DNA of 64,000 nt from Pleurotus ostreatus/Saccharomyces cerevisiae fusant (lineage: Eukaryota; Opisthokonta): NCBI GenBank assembly GCA_024196135.1, contig JAMQCK010000003.1, positions 1 to 64,000 of the forward strand, read 5' to 3'. The position numbers and the translations under genes are program-made. Under the pieces are notes generated by a model. The model was given only the letters and a program-made list of their open reading frames with translations, did no database searches and was not told the DNA's origin. Below, piece by piece: positions 1-12,845 of the stretch (its first letter is position 1; each line of letters starts with the position of its first letter).

Positions 1-1019
1 GGGGGGTTGCGCGCCTCAGTTGGCGTTGTGGTCTGGTCGTGGTTGTCCGGGGGGGGGTGTTGGTGGCGGTCCTCGTGGTAGTGGTGTTACGCGAAGTCGA
101 ACCGATGCTGACCACGACCAGTCTTCACAGGAAGAGAGCGGAGACGACATTGAACGCCAGACGATCTCAATCAAGGTTGATCAGTCGAGGGACGTTACCC
201 AGTAGGGCTCGATTTCTGGGGGGCGTCGCTCTGGAGGGCTCGAGGTCGTCGCCCAGGACGCCTTGAGGTCATCATCCATGGGCCTCTGAGTCTTTGGGCT
301 GACTCTCGGTCGTCGCTCAACGTTGGCTGTGCTTTGGGACCTCTATATCCTACGGGCCCGTCCGCTCTTTACAGTGTGTACGCGTAATTCGGAATTGTAT
401 GGTTTGTTCGGTCGTTTAGATTGCGGGATACCATGGCATATATGCAACGTACAATAGGGGTTTTGAGTGCGCATCTCCATGGTCTTCTTGATTCGTCTCG
501 AGTCGGCGATTCAAGCCATCTGAAGACCTGTGGGTCCATATTGTGGGTCAACCTCGGAACTTGCCGGATTTGTTGACGCCTGCCAGATTGGGAAGGTCTT
601 GTTCTTTGCTTCCGCCATCATGTTCGTAATACACCCACTGGTTGCCTCTATGGAAATGGTTGGTCTTTAACTCAAGTGTAGACTCGTAGCATTGCAGAAG
701 AACGATGGTCATGATCTGTCACTGAGTGACGCGGACCCGCTGGCACAGCGGGCCGAAGAGCACGGCTGAGCGGCGCGTTACACCTCGCTCTGCATCGCTC
801 GAGACTGAGCTGAGCTGTACCTGTGATTAACTTGCACATGCTCGCGGTCAGTTATACGCCTGGCTGAGAAGTACCAGAGGTGATAATCTGTTGTTCAGGT
901 GTATAGCGGCCCGATTCAATGGGAAGAACTGGAGGAGCACTTGACTTTCGATCCGCGGTTGATTTCTGTCCGTCGGGCAGTGATGGATTACAAGGTGAGA
1001 GTTGAGTCTCAGCGCCCCT
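1..1019. other. No gene recognised (upstream region)
   Basis: Only short overlapping open frames without splice-supported continuation or family motifs are visible. The last part is the promoter side of the GH78-like gene. Positions 28-75 are a G-rich, low-complexity stretch. Confidence 0.5.
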
Positions 1020-1030
1020 AATATATATAA
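1020..1030 (+). promoter_or_regulatory. TATA box of the GH78-like gene
   Basis: A run of alternating TA ending in TATAAGG lies about 45 bp before the ATG at 1073. Several other genes in the window have the same spacing. An in-frame upstream ATG-like frame starts at 1040, but the signal peptide begins at 1073. Confidence 0.6.
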
Positions 1031-1072
1031 GGCTGAGCATTGTCTGTACAGACAGCACATCCTCGTCGCAGA

Positions 1073-3492
1073 ATGATTGGTCCTACGTGTCTTCTTCTGC
1101 TCTGCGCTTTGCTACCATGCACAGCTGCGTCTGCTCCCTCAGGACCATGGGACGACTTCAACTACGCACCCGCCTCGCGTGTCGTCTACCCGCAGCGGAT
1201 CTACGGCACCAACGGCGATGTAGAGCACGAAGACGGCCTCCTTTCCGCGGACGCTGGCTCAACCACCTTGAGCGGGGCAGATGCCTGGGTCACCATTGAC
1301 TTTGGGAAGGAGGTCCGTATCTCTTCAGCTCAGTTGCTTGCGTGCTCATGACCATGCAGGTCGGTGGCGTCGTATCCTTGACCATTGATTCAGCATCCGG
1401 CGACGACGCGTCCCTCGCATTGGCCTTCGCTGAATCTCCCCTGCTCATCAGCCCTACGCTGTCCGACGACTCCGTGTACCCCGTCGCAGACATGACGAGC
1501 GACGGCGCGCAGCCTATTCCCGGGCCGCTCAGCAGGGGACTCTGGACGCAACCTATCTCCTGGCAGCGTGGCGGGTTCCGCTACCTGACCGTCTCGCTTA
1601 CGGCCGGCGATAGCGTTGCGCTTTACAATGTCTCGGTCGCGCTTACGTTCAGCCCGAAAACGGATGACCTGCGCGACTACAAGGGGTACTTCTACACGAA
1701 GGACACGGTCGGAGAGGATCAAGACTTGCTGACGAAGATCTGGTATGCCGGCGCGTATACGATACAGACCAACATCATCGCGGCAGATCAGGGTAGAGGA
1801 AAGGTTGCCAATGATGGTCAGTATCCTCACGTCTTTGCGACGACTGCTCAGTTCGCCCCCCACAGCTTCGGGATGGAACAACAGTGGTCAGATTGCTCAA
1901 GTCGGACCCGTGATTGTTGACGCGGCGAGGCGCGACCGGTACGCTATTCGCACGCTTGTTTGGGTAAGCACTGACAACCGCTGCTGCAGCACTGTATGGC
2001 CAGGTATGTCCCTTGCTGTTGGTTTCTTGCCAATAATTGACCATGACCGAAGGCGACATGGGCATTGCGGGGCCTGCCGCTTTTGTAGCGCTCAATGAGC
2101 TCGAGGCTATCCGCAATAGTCTCGACGAGATGTTCTCGCTACAAGACACGACGACGGGCGGCCTCCCTTACTGTGGACCTCTTATCAGTATAGGACCGGG
2201 AGAGAGGTATGTCCGTCTTCCCGATGATATTTCCATGGCCTGACCCGATGCTAGCGACACATACCACGCTTGGTCTCTCGTCGGCGTCTACAACTACTGG
2301 ATGCACTCTGGCGACAACGACTGGCTCAAGGCGAAGTGGGATCAATACAAGCTGGGCGTGTCCTACCTGGCTGGCAAGGTTGATTCCGGCGTCGGTCTGC
2401 TCGACGCCACGGGTCCCACAGACTGGGGTCGCCTTGGTGGTGGAGGGTTCAGTATCTCGCCGAACGTGCTGTACTACAAGGTCAGTCGCTCGCAAGCTGT
2501 CTTCGGTCTTGCGTGTTTGACAGTCTCGTGCGATATAGGTCCTCACCAACGGCGCGCCTATTGCGACAGCTCTCGGCGATAGCAAGACGGCTCAGCAGTG
2601 GCTCTCTGATGCTGCATCCCTGAAGGACACCGTTAACGCCGTGCTTTGGGACGACGAGAAGGGCCTCTACATCGACAACACGACGACCACGCTACATCCT
2701 CAGGATGGAAACTCGCTCGCGGTCTGGTTCAACGTAACTGCGTCGGACGAGCAGAAGGCGCGCATCAGTGAGGGTCTTGAGGTGAATTGGGTTGATGTCG
2801 GTGCCGTTTCGCCGGAGCTTCCGGACAACGTAGCGCCTTTCGCGGGCAGCATGGAGGTAAGAAACATCTATTCCTTCGTAGTAGTGGTTTCTTTACAATG
2901 CCTACAGCTGCACGCCCACTTTGAAGCAGGCGCGGCTGAGCGCGCCCTTGAGCTCATCCGCCTGCAATGGGGCTGGATGCTCACGACGAACGTAAGCGTG
3001 CAGTCGACGCTTCTCGAAGGTTACACCTCCAATGGATCCCTGCTGTACGTCTTATTCAAACCCCTCGTGAATTTTGCTCAGAACGCTCTCTCCCGCAGGT
3101 ATCGCGGAGACGCCGGATATGCCAACGATCCGTCGTACACCTCACACTCTCATGGCTGGAGCACCGGACCGACGCCGGCGCTGACGGCCTACGTGCTCGG
3201 ACTGACGGTAACGGAACCGGCTGGGCAGGTTTTCCGCGTGCAGCCGCGGACCGCTGGGCTACCCGCCGCAGAGGGAGGGTTCGAGACCCCGCTCGGTTGG
3301 TTCGGCGTGAGTTGGGCTAATGACGAAGACAACGGGCGCTTCGAGCTCAATGTGACGTCGCCCGAGGGGACGCAGGGTATGGTGATACTCCCTGTTGCAG
3401 GCGAGACGACCGTGGACGGCGAGGGGGTTGGACAAGAGGGAGAGATTACGGTACAAGGTGGTACGCATTCCATCGTCGTACAAGGCCAGTAA
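1073..3492 (+). CDS. Secreted GH78-like (alpha-L-rhamnosidase family) glycosidase
   Basis: Predicted secreted six-hairpin glycosidase of the fungal alpha-L-rhamnosidase-like group, expected to remove terminal rhamnose from pectin side chains or glycosides. The product starts with a hydrophobic signal peptide (about 20 residues, MIGPTCLLLLCALLPCTAAS). An N-terminal beta-sandwich part includes DFGKEVGG, read across a short intron near 1313-1359. The (alpha/alpha)6 part follows: SGWNNSG, then RDRTVWPGDMGIAGP assembled over two small introns near 1940-2054, with the acidic residue typical of the family active site. Later come DTYHAWSLVGVYNYW and HGWSTGPTPALTAYVLGL. A C-terminal beta domain ends in SIVVQGQ and TAA. 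The frame is intact once about 7-8 short introns are removed. The family assignment is from motif memory; the substrate is inferred. Confidence 0.82.
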
Positions 3493-3579
3493 AAGAATTC
3501 GTTTGCGTAATTTGTACACAGTAACTAGCTATCGTTCTTCTTCGCCGCGATACGCGCTGGATCCGTCAATGGGGGTTCT

Positions 3580-4997
3580 TCAAGCGGCTTGCTCGACCAA
3601 GAAAGCCAAACCCATCTACACGAGGTGAGCAACGCGTAGTAGCAAGTTAGAAGTGAGACAAGACTCACCTTGACGAACTCAACCGTCTTGGTGAAGTTGA
3701 GTTTGTCGATGGTATCCCCAGTGCTGTGGTAGTACGGATTGAGGGTGTCGTCATTGGGCCCCGCCTCATCGATCGACACGGCCGGATACCCTAGGTCGTA
3801 CCAGGACCCTGTCGCATGTCAAGGTCAGCGACTAAAACTGTACGAGCGAGCAACAGCGAACTCACAATGGTCGGTGCACGCATAACCGCAAGTGCTGTTG
3901 CGGATATCGTCGTTGCCTAGGTACGCGTCCAAGAGCTCGAAGGTCCACCCGATCAGCGACGGGTCCGTGTCCGTGAGCAGCGTGAGCACGGGCTTGGTCT
4001 GCATCTGGTATGCGACCATGTCCATCTGCAGCATCGCCGCGACCTTCGCGCCCGCTGCGGCGTACTTGCTGGCGACGGTCTGCGAACCGAGCAAGCCGCC
4101 CTCCTCGCCGGCGTATGCGTGGAACTCGATGGTGCGCGAGCCTTGGTAATGGTTCTTAGCGAGGATCTGGGCGACCTGCAAGACGACAGCGATACCCGAG
4201 GCATCTGAAAGCCGCGAGTTAGACGTGCCAAACCGACGATGACCGGAATAGTACTGACCGTCGTCGGCGCCAGGGGCACGGCCTGCGCTGCTGGTATTGC
4301 CGGCGGTAGAATCGAGGTGCGCACCGAGGATCACGACCTCGTCGCTATTCGTACCAGGAATCCGCGCGATCACTGGTCCATGATTTAGACTCGATGCCCG
4401 AGCATAAGTGAGGCGGACGATCGGCTCACCGTTGGGCTGGTTGAAGGTCGGATTCTCGACGAGCTTCACGTAGCCAGATCCGACGACACCCCGAAACTGG
4501 TCGCGAACCCATAGGGCGGGGGCCCGAGCGTTCGGCGACTGGTAAGCCCTCGTCGTGTAGTTGTTCGAGAGTACGTTCACGGTGTTGTAGAGTCCAGTAG
4601 CGTTGACCTGCTTGAAGAAGCGACTCTGCAAGAAGGGGTACTTCGATGGGTCGGGCGGAGGGTATACCCGCTCGGCAGAGGGAGGTGGGACATACGCGCT
4701 AGGCGTCTGCGTGCCCTTCGATTCGGTGATGTCGAGGAAGCCAGGACCGCGTCGGACGCCCGATATGGCGTCGATAGCTGCGAATGACATGCCATCGAGC
4801 TCGTCCGCCGTCCGGTCGACATTATCGTGAGACTGCGCCAGGTAGTTGAGCGCTACGGTGGGGACCCACTCGGTCTGAATGGTCCCGGAAGAGTCTCTGA
4901 ACTGGATGAGGCGAGCATCGTCGGAATGCGCTGGAGACGCGACGACGGAGCTAGCAAGAGTAACAAGAGCAAGTATGGTCGTCCAGGTACACTTCAT
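3580..4997 (-). CDS. Secreted M28 family aminopeptidase (leucine aminopeptidase-like)
   Basis: Zinc exopeptidase expected to clip N-terminal residues from peptides outside the cell. Residues 1-20 are a signal peptide, followed by a propeptide-like part to about residue 110. Zinc-site motifs are LGAHLDS (His near 227), PGADDDASG (Asp near 246), YAGEEGGLLGS (catalytic and ligand Glu) and CGYACTDH near the end. PGADDDASG appears only when the 54-nt intron 4258-4205 is removed; that intron is a multiple of three and has no stop. A second intron splits TDH from SWYDLGYPAVSIDEAG. A third separates VEFVK from the last exon MGLAFLVEQAA, which fixes the stop at 3580-3582. Length about 395 aa is normal for the family. 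A TATA-like run lies at 5056-5063. Confidence 0.88.
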
Positions 4998-5055
4998 GAT
5001 GTCAAGATGAGAGGAGAAGCGAGCTGATACAGAAAGAATAGGCTCACCACGACTG

Positions 5056-5063
5056 TTATATAT
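5056..5063 (-). promoter_or_regulatory. TATA box of the M28 peptidase gene
   Basis: Read on the minus strand this is TATATAAC, about 60 bp before the ATG at 4997. Confidence 0.5.
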
Positions 5064-6307
5064 GCACTCTTCAGGCCGCTTTTCTCCCGTTCGTGCTAAG
5101 CGGGCTCGTCAGGTGGGCGGGAGATGGTGGTCAAAACGCATTGGGGGACGTTCAGGATGGAAGGGTGGAGTGGTTTTAGTTACATACGCTCGCGTCCTCG
5201 GCGTTGAACGTCGGTGCGCTTGGGCGCGAGGCGACCTTGCATACACTGTGGGTCCGCTGCTAGGTCACCACCGGTACTAACGTGCCACCTGACTTGGCTC
5301 AAGACGTTCCAATGAGAAAGGAGAACATTGCTTGACAGCGAATCGCCCAGCAGAGTAAAGAGACGCCGCATCGTGTGCTGCCACGGTTGCGTCCACAGTA
5401 CGGGGATCAAGTATTTTGAAAGGTCTGCCTTTCCAAAGGAAATGGGGTCAAGTCAGATGGGACGTACCTTGCCCTTGCAAGATGAAGTAGTCCGCGCCGC
5501 CTGTCGGTTACAGTAGGTGGCCTTCATCGGAACGCACCGTTCTTCCCGTCATTCCCGCCATCCAACATATTGCTCAAGATCCTGCACGCATGAAAAGCTA
5601 TCGAGGCGAGAGTGATGATTATGACTGGGATAACCATATAATCCGGGAATGTGTTGGCTTCTGAAACAGCAGAAAAGGTGACCCATCTCTGGAGTCAGTC
5701 CAGACAAGGTCGCGGTGTGTATTGGAGCAAGGGCGAACCGAGGGAAAAAATCGAGCGGCGGCGAGAACGATGGTTCGCCAGGACAAGCTACATTTTCGGC
5801 AAAAGCCGATACTGATTGATGGTCGCGTGCACTTACCAAACAAGCCACAACTCAGGCTTGACTCTTCCACTCACGATGTTGGAGCCCTTTCAATCACGCT
5901 GAATACGGATTTACCTGCAATCCAAATTATTGGTTGGAAGATACGACCTCTTCGATCGATTTGTTTTCGAGGCCAACGCCAGTGCCGAGCGTTTGCGTGG
6001 CCTTCGACAAATCGGCATCATGTCAGGCGCGGTAGCCGCCCGACATGTCCATTGTTCTTCTTCAGAGGTGGTCGTATCTATAGCTGGAGAAGCTCGCCCT
6101 CGCATTGAGTCCCGAAATGACTGACGCCAATTCTTGTCACCTGAGCGGGACTCGGCCGCAAAGAGAGCCTCAAGTATTTGAGCCGAGCCGACGGTTTGAT
6201 GGTGGTAGCAACATCCCCTTGCTCCCTCCTCCGTATACCATACGCGGCTCTTCGTCCGTACACCTTCTCTTGGCCTTCACCCAGTACGCACGCGCCGCCA
6301 TTACAGC
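5064..6307. other. Intergenic region between divergent M28 and DLH genes
   Basis: About 1.2 kb with no convincing gene. The longest open frames (for example minus strand 5549-5848) show no recognisable domain and no splice-supported extension. Confidence 0.5.
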
Positions 6308-7407
6308 ATGTCGTGCCCCCACTGCGTCCGCGGCTTTCCCCTTCCGGGCGAGCCCAAGGGCGTTCTGCGAACTGACCTCATGTTGGACGCGTATCTTGCG
6401 TCCCCAAACGCGACTTCAGAACAATGGACGCCTGCCTCGCGCGCCGTCGTGCTCTTGACCGACATCTTCGGCCTCAACCTCCCGAATCCGAAGTTATTGG
6501 CCGACCGGTTCGCGCAAGAGCTCGGCTGCGACGTATGGGTTCCCAATTTCTTCGACCGTATGTTCTACCTCACCCCGCGTCTCTCTATTTCCTACTGAGT
6601 AGCTATCATATAGCCGCCCCTTTTCTCCGCGCCGACGAGATCGAGCTGCCGGATAGACCTGGCGTCAAGATCTCCTGGTGGTCGTACATAAAGTACTTCT
6701 GGATCCTCATCACCCGGCTCCCGACGGTCATACGCAGTAGACCCTCTAAAGCGGCAGCGCGCACAACGAAGGTCCGCTCTCAGGCTCGTCGCACGAGGTT
6801 CTTTCTAACCTTCTTTATTTGCAGTTCATCGAACAGATTCGCGCAAAGTACGAGTACACAAGCGTCGGGTCAATTGGGTAAGTAGTTCCCTTTGCGATCA
6901 CTGCGACGCAGGCGACTGACCTCCCCGCGTTCAGCTATTGCTGGGGCGGAAGCCTGCTCTACCACATCGCGCAAACCCACGCCATCGAGAGCGCCGTCAT
7001 CGTCCATCCCGGCGGCTACAAAGACGAGCAGCTGAAGGCGATTCGGGTGCCCGTATCTTGGGCCCTCGCTGAAGGTACGGTCATTGCGCACGATGAATCT
7101 CGCCACCTAATCCTCATGATACGCGATAGACTGCGACTACATCAAGCAGAAGCAGATCGACAACGCCGAGGCGATCTTCGCCTCGCGCAAGGGGAAGGAC
7201 AACTTCGTCGAGTACGAGTTCAAAGTGTATCCTGGTATGCAATCTTTCGCTGAAGTCCTCAAATTTCGACTTGTATCCTGATCTTTCCTTCAAGGTACTG
7301 CGCATGGCTTCGCCGCGCGACCGAATCTGGCTCTACCCGCGGTTAAGGAGGGATTCGAGCGTGCTTTCGAGCAGGCTGTCAATTGGTTCAAGAAAACCCT
7401 GTTCTGA
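6308..7407 (+). CDS. Dienelactone hydrolase family protein
   Basis: Cytosolic alpha/beta hydrolase; family members hydrolyse dienelactones from aromatic breakdown, though many fungal members have unknown substrates. The spliced protein is about 272 aa. It starts with CPHC...LPGEPKG, a hallmark of the fungal subfamily. The nucleophile motif is GYCWGG (Cys near 156, formed across an intron), with Asp in the AEDCDY segment near 201-203 and His in GTAHGF near 239, giving a Cys-Asp-His triad. Five introns fit: 6558-6613, one before FIEQIRAKY, one inside SIG/YCWG, one at AE/DCDY and one at YPG/TAHG. All catalytic motifs are joined in frame by these splices, so the gene looks functional. It has no signal peptide. 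Confidence 0.88.
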
Positions 7408-8355
7408 GTTCCTTGCTGATATCCATTCCCTATGAGCTAGGGATTAATTTTGCTTGCTCTGACTATAAAGGAGGACTTCTGAATTTGACGCGAATTTTCT
7501 TGCCTCGCCTCGATCATCTCTCAAGGCATCAAGGACATCTTACCTCGAGCCCGATGCGACATCACCGATAAACCCGGAGGCTACCTCATCAGGAAGTACA
7601 CTGTGATGAACAAGACGGTGTTGAGACGGTGCCTCGCGCAGTGCACGCACCGCCCTCGGCGACAATGATTTTCATGAGGCTGTACCTCGTGGCGCTGTGA
7701 TGCGCTTCATCCCCCTGCCCCGTCTGCGGCCTGCCTGTCCTACATCGACGGTCTCAAGGCGCATTTGTTCACATGCCTTGGAGCAGGTGAGTGCTCTTGC
7801 CCTTGCCCTTGCCCAACCACAGCTGATGCTGATCAATTCAGTCCGCCGTTTTCCACGGCGCACGAACGGAGGAGGATACGCCGCCGCGATGCCGACCACA
7901 GCTCGTTCAGCCTCCGGCAAGAAGTTGTTCGCGCGCTGATGGTGTGGTACACGCAGATGGCGCGAACGCGCTGAATGGGGGTGACTTTGAAGGTGTACCC
8001 GGCAGTGCGTGGGCAATCGCGCGTGGTTTGTGGCAACTTTAGGACCCCCTGTGCACGAATGCGGTGGCCTTGTGGTGCGCTGCATCAGGGAAGTACGCGC
8101 TGAATGAACTTTTTGCAAGACATGAAGTCGTCCCATGATGTGAGCTCGTCGCGCTCCAAACGACCTTGAGGTAAGTTTGCATTCAAATAGTATGTACGTC
8201 GTTGAGGCTCTAACCTGTCTCTGAGCTTTCTTCCAGATCCAAGTACGCCCGCGACGAGGGGCTGAGCATACGCGTTCGTGCAGCGACCGTGTCGTGTACT
8301 GTGGAGCTCGATGCGGCAACGCAACAGCGGAGAGGTAGGTCTACAAGTCGAGCGC

Positions 8356-8415
8356 GGCGGCACTATGGCGCGCACGAGCTGGACTCCTTGGGGTGGCGGA
8401 GGTCCTCCTCTCACC
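8356..8415 (+). repeat. Imperfect direct repeat, copy A
   Basis: Similar to 12784-12845. In one frame both read GG(T/A)(M/V)ARTSWT followed by a Gly-rich stretch. Probably a remnant of a duplicated, decayed coding region upstream of each metacaspase-like gene. Confidence 0.45.
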
Positions 8416-9284
8416 TCTGCGAACGGCCGCCAACCTCGGGGACTCATGCCTCACGCACGTCGGCGCGAGATTTCGCCTCCCTCATGTCTGACCTCGCAGG
8501 CTCGTACTTTAATTTTGTGGCCCATATCTTATCTTTCCTCTCGTCGATCTCAATGGCGTCGCGACGCATGCCCGTCTCGGGATTGACTTCGATGAGTTCA
8601 CGAGATGACGTCGATCAGAATCAATAGGCCAAGATTGGATCTCACGCTCAGTCATCCCCCGAGTTGCCAGGGCGCGCTCGTCGACGCTCGTTTGAGCGTA
8701 GGCTGGCGGCCTCGAGGAAAGGACACGGTGCACACGAGTTGCTCACACAGCATCCCCTGGCTATGTGCGTCCCAGGGCTTTTGCGATAAGTAAACTAACG
8801 AAGACTCAACAGATATGATGATCCCCAGCGCGTTGAACAGTTGGCGAGTGGGTTTGCCACCCTCTTCAGGGGCGGGGTATGCGTGTAGGAAGCGTGGACA
8901 AGAGACCAGCAGCGTCGCCGCCTCACTCAGAGACGGCGCAAACTGTATGGTCCTTCTCGTACAATTCAAGCGATGCGCACAGGATGGTATCGTGCCTACG
9001 GCAGGCACCAGTACAGCTTCAGACTGACTGGCGTTTTTGACGAGGATCCACGCTGATCAGAGCGTCCTGACGACAATGGTCATCCTCCTCCTTTCCTAGG
9101 AGTCTGGGAGATGAAACACGCAGTATGTTCGTTGAGTCTACGCACTGGACGGCGCTGTCAACGCGAGGCTTGGGGTTTTGGGACTGAAAGCGACATCGGC
9201 GGGGAGAGCCTTCGAAGTCCGTAGTAGGCCTTGGAATACAGCGATTTCTCTGCGTAAAAATCTGGGAAAGCGGCAGCAATTCTA

Positions 9285-9310
9285 CTTCCGCTGTAAATTG
9301 AAAGGGTCCG
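9285..9310 (+). promoter_or_regulatory. Conserved upstream element of metacaspase-like gene A
   Basis: Shares CTTCCGCTG, an A-rich middle and AAAGGGTCCG with 13344-13369. The element ends 268 bp before ATG A and 262 bp before ATG B. Conservation inside otherwise diverged flanks suggests a regulatory element, or just the best-kept part of the duplication. Confidence 0.4.
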
Positions 9311-9531
9311 ATGACAGTTAGACGCCGGCTTCCCCGAGAGGGAAACAAAGCGACAGCTGTGATAGGAAGGAGAGTTCGTGGAATCATTAATTTTGACAGC
9401 TTCTGGCCCGATCACGTCGGAAGTTCATCCCCATTTGGCGGTGCGTTGGCGGAATCTAATCTTCGCCTTGTACCTTGACTGCTACACATCCAAATTGCGT
9501 GTTGGGTGCAATGCGTCCTTGCACCGCGCCG

Positions 9532-9538
9532 TATAAGA
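9532..9538 (+). promoter_or_regulatory. TATA box of metacaspase-like gene A
   Basis: TATAAGA lies 46 bp before the ATG at 9578. Confidence 0.5.
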
Positions 9539-9577
9539 TGGGGCCTCCGCCCCTCGACCAGGCCCGCATATCTAGCG

Positions 9578-11713
9578 ATGGGCTTCTTCGACATCATAAA
9601 GCGCACCTTTGCCAGTAATTTTCGGAGCTGTGTTCAACAGGCCAACCCGCGACCAGCCTGCGCATCCCCCGCCGATGCGACGTTAGTGTTGAGGCCGAAG
9701 ATCAGCTCCAAGTGGAATGCTGTCGCCCACGTCTGGCACACCGTCTACTCCCTTTCCCACTTCCGCAAGCGCGCGTTGCTTATTGGGATCGCGTACAGGA
9801 ACAGGGAGGACTGGACGCTGAGGGGAACACATGGGGATGTCGACGCCGTGCAGAAGCTGCTTCTCGGTGCGTGTATAGCTGTTGATGAACTCGCGACACG
9901 ACTGACGGACTTGCGTGGTGGCAGGACGCTATGCCTTTCGATCGGAAGACATCGTCGTCATGAAGGATGCCGTGAGTGTCGAGCAGCACCTGTGGCCTAC
10001 AGAGAAGAACATAGTGCGCGCCCTTCCCTTGTGTCCTCGAACCTTGTCTTACCATTGCCAGCGCCGGGAGCTCAAGACCTTCACTCTGAACTGCGGCCCG
10101 CGTAAGCTCGCTCCCCATCTTCGACCACGCGTCATGGCTGATTCTATCCTTCACGCGGCCAGGCGACCGCTTCTTCTTTCTATGTGCGTCGACGTATTAA
10201 GCCCGCCGGCTCGGACCCGCTTCTGACCCCTCTACAGATGCGGGACATGCAGGCCAGAAGACCGAGCGTATCAAGGGCTCGGAAAGGGACGGCAAGGACG
10301 AGTGTAAGGCGGACTTCCCCTTCTCCTTTACGCTTGCTGACCCAGCGGTAGTCATCGTCCCCTGCGACGCGTCGGACATGGACGGAACAGGATGTATAGA
10401 AGACAATGTATGTGTCAGCTGACCGTTTACTTCCTTCGCGTTGACTGGGTTCCAGGACCTCCACGACTATCTCGTCAAGCCGCTCAAGCCGCACTGCAAG
10501 CTTGTGGTATGACTTTGGCTACACTACTCGAACCTGACTGACCCGAGTTCCTTCAGGCCTTCCTCGACGCTTGCCATTCCGCGACCTTACTCGGTGAGTA
10601 TGGTATTACAGACGGCCTTCAAATCGGCTAACGCAGCTTCAGATCTCACTCACGATAAGTGTCTCGACATCGGGCGATGGAGAGGCAAAGGTAAGTCCGT
10701 CTGTGAAGCCTGGTTCCACCGATTGGCTGATCATCACGTCAGCTGTAAATGCGGTACATCGAGGTTCGTGCGCTACCCAACCCTCATTTCCCTTTCTTAT
10801 CCGCTGTCAGCCTTTGATGCACTCAACATACCTCTTCCTGAGCCGGCCGCGCGTCCGCCCAAGGTTGACCGGCAACCGGAAGGATCTGAAGAAGACGTCT
10901 GCTGCGACGCCATAAAACCTACGATGGACCGACTCGTCAAGCCATGGCGCTTCTGTTGCGGGCTTTGTCGACCCGTGAATCGTCGGGATGAACCCTTTGT
11001 GGTATGCTCTGGGCCTCTACAGGCGCCGTTCCTGGCTGACTATGTGTACGCTACAGCTCTGCATTAGCTCTTGCAAGGACCACGAGTCAGCGATTGAGAC
11101 GAGCGATGTGACCATGACGAAGGTGCGTCTGTCAGACCTTCGGGTTCAAGAAGCATCTTCTGACCGTGCTCCCTCTAGACGCTGGTTGGCGTGCTAGGTA
11201 ATCCCCTTCCATTAAGCAGGGTGCTTGCCCGCTGACGTTAATCCTCCAGAAACCTACGAGAAACCTTCGCTCGCTGAGCTGCTCGCCAGCGTCCGGTGCG
11301 TCGAACGTCCGTTGAGAGCTCGCTCCGCCATTGACACCAATTCTTGACCAGCACAAACCTAGCCTCCGCATACGAGGCTGAGAAGCGAAAGTGCAGGGAG
11401 CAGTGGAAGGAGAAGGCAGCGAGGGAGGATGTCGGCAAGGTCCTCCGCCTCATCCCGCTGGCCTGCTCCAGGCTGGTGCCGAGAACACTGTCCCTACGTC
11501 TCTCTCAGCACGTCCCGGCGTGCTACCCTCCTCTTGCTAAGGTCCAGGTGAGTGATATGGCTTCGCTTCTGGACGAGGCTGACTCCGCGTCGCTTGCGTC
11601 CATCGTAGATGGCGTCAAACCTCCCTCGGGTGAGTGTACCACTCGAGCTTGATGTATTCAAGTACTGAGCCAATTTATCGCAGCAAACAGCCGTCGAGAA
11701 ATTCTGCTTGTAG
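9578..11713 (+). CDS. Metacaspase-like protein A (caspase domain, peptidase C14)
   Basis: Predicted caspase-fold cysteine peptidase of 429 aa, spliced from 17 exons. The p20-like part starts at residue 63 with RKRALLIGIAY and LRGTHGDVDAVQKLL. The catalytic His is in FFFLYAGHAGQK (His 150, the Tyr codon being split by an intron) and the catalytic Cys in AFLDACHSATLLDL (Cys 210). A p10-like part has LCISSCKDHESAIET near 305-319 and MTKTLVGVLETYE, matching the metacaspase SGCxDxQxSAD...T region, but with the Gln-x-Ser-Ala-Asp part altered to ESAIE. The end is a 7-codon micro-exon (11609-11629) plus QTAVEKFCL. No prion-like, Gln/Asn-rich or zinc-finger prodomain is visible. The start at 9578 is supported by MGFFDIIKRTF resembling MTVLEKIKQAV of copy B. 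Both catalytic residues are present, so activity is plausible; substrate and role are unknown. Confidence 0.82.
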
Positions 11714-12783
11714 AGTGCTTCCACTTTGAAGAGATTAAGTTAAGGCCTGGTCAGCGTCCTCGTCAGGTCCAGTTTTGATATTTAAGCTCGCTCAAATGCT
11801 TCTGGGACGTTCGTCTATACCTTATTCATTTATACTGTCTGCTGTCTACCTACTTTATCTTTTCTTTTCTCTGAGGTTCTAAATATCGTGCATTTATTCC
11901 GTCGGGCACTCGTTGACGAGACGATCTCTATTTACCGAATGTTCTGTAATTTCGTAGCCACTAGGATTCATCTCATTCGCGCCGACAGTCCATGCCATCA
12001 GCGACGACCTCGGAGGCGGCCACTTAAGGCAATAAATCAAGACGGACACAATGGTGACTCGCGCGGCGGCCCGCATCGCCTGTTGAGGCCTTCGGAGAGG
12101 ACGAAAATTGTTGAGGCTGTTCGCCAAGTCTGTGCGCCGTAAATCAAGTCATAGATCCAGGGCCTCGCCCGTCCCTCGTACGCCACCCCCGCCTCGTCTG
12201 CGTCGCTTGGAGCCGGTGAGTGATCTCTCCTGCCACAGCTCCCTGATGATACTCTTCATTTTACTTGCTGGTGATCTTCGCAATCTGAGGCAGGGCAATC
12301 AGTGTACCAGACCTCAAAGGCCCCCCGGCGCCGTCCACAGTTCGTCAAGGGATCAAGGATCAAACGAGTCATTGGCGGAACGGCCAGTCATCGTCGCTGC
12401 ACCAGGATGCCGCGTGTGCAATCAGACCTTGGTTGAGTGTCTGAAGGTGTATGACAGCGGTGCTGGGAACGTACCGACTGGGCGATCGTGTGTATGTTGA
12501 TTCGATGATTGCGGGGCGCAAGGCATGCAAGGCTTGCGGTCATCAAGCTTGATGCGGGAAGAGGCGCCCCAAAGGACGGACCAGAGAGAGCCTCAAAACT
12601 CTGGCAGATAGGGTTTGGTGTCGCAGCAACACGATGGAATCCTGATCACGCCTCGCTCTGTCCTCAAACTGTCTTCTATGGGGGTCGCGCGTATGCTGGA
12701 GATCGCGTCACGCTTTTCGCAGCGCACACTGCGCATGCGATGCGGAGGATGCGCGCGTCCGGCGCACCGGCAGTATGCCTGTC

Positions 12784-12845
12784 GTGGCGGTGCTGTCGCG
12801 CGCACCAGTTGGACTGCCCAAAGCGGTGGATGCTCCGTCCTCCGC
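12784..12845 (+). repeat. Imperfect direct repeat, copy B
   Basis: Partner of 8356-8415; both read ARTSWT followed by a Gly-rich segment in one frame. Confidence 0.45.

Larger units (their letters stand above)
7408..9577. other. Decayed region upstream of metacaspase-like gene A
   Basis: No intact gene is recognised. Short frames with apparent splice sites exist, for example around 7690-7970 and YDDPQRVEQLASGFATLF near 8815-8875, but they are broken. Parts are similar to DNA upstream of metacaspase-like gene B (see repeats at 8356-8415 and 9285-9310), so this is probably a remnant of a unit duplicated with the caspase-like gene. Confidence 0.45.

Noticed and set aside
4205..4258. In-frame insertion in the M28 peptidase
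   Set aside because: It has a GT...AG intron structure, and removing it restores the zinc motif PGADDDASG; it is an intron, not an extra loop.
7672..8319. 215-codon minus-strand open frame
   Set aside because: Arg/His-rich shadow-like composition, no motif, and it lies in a decayed duplicated region.
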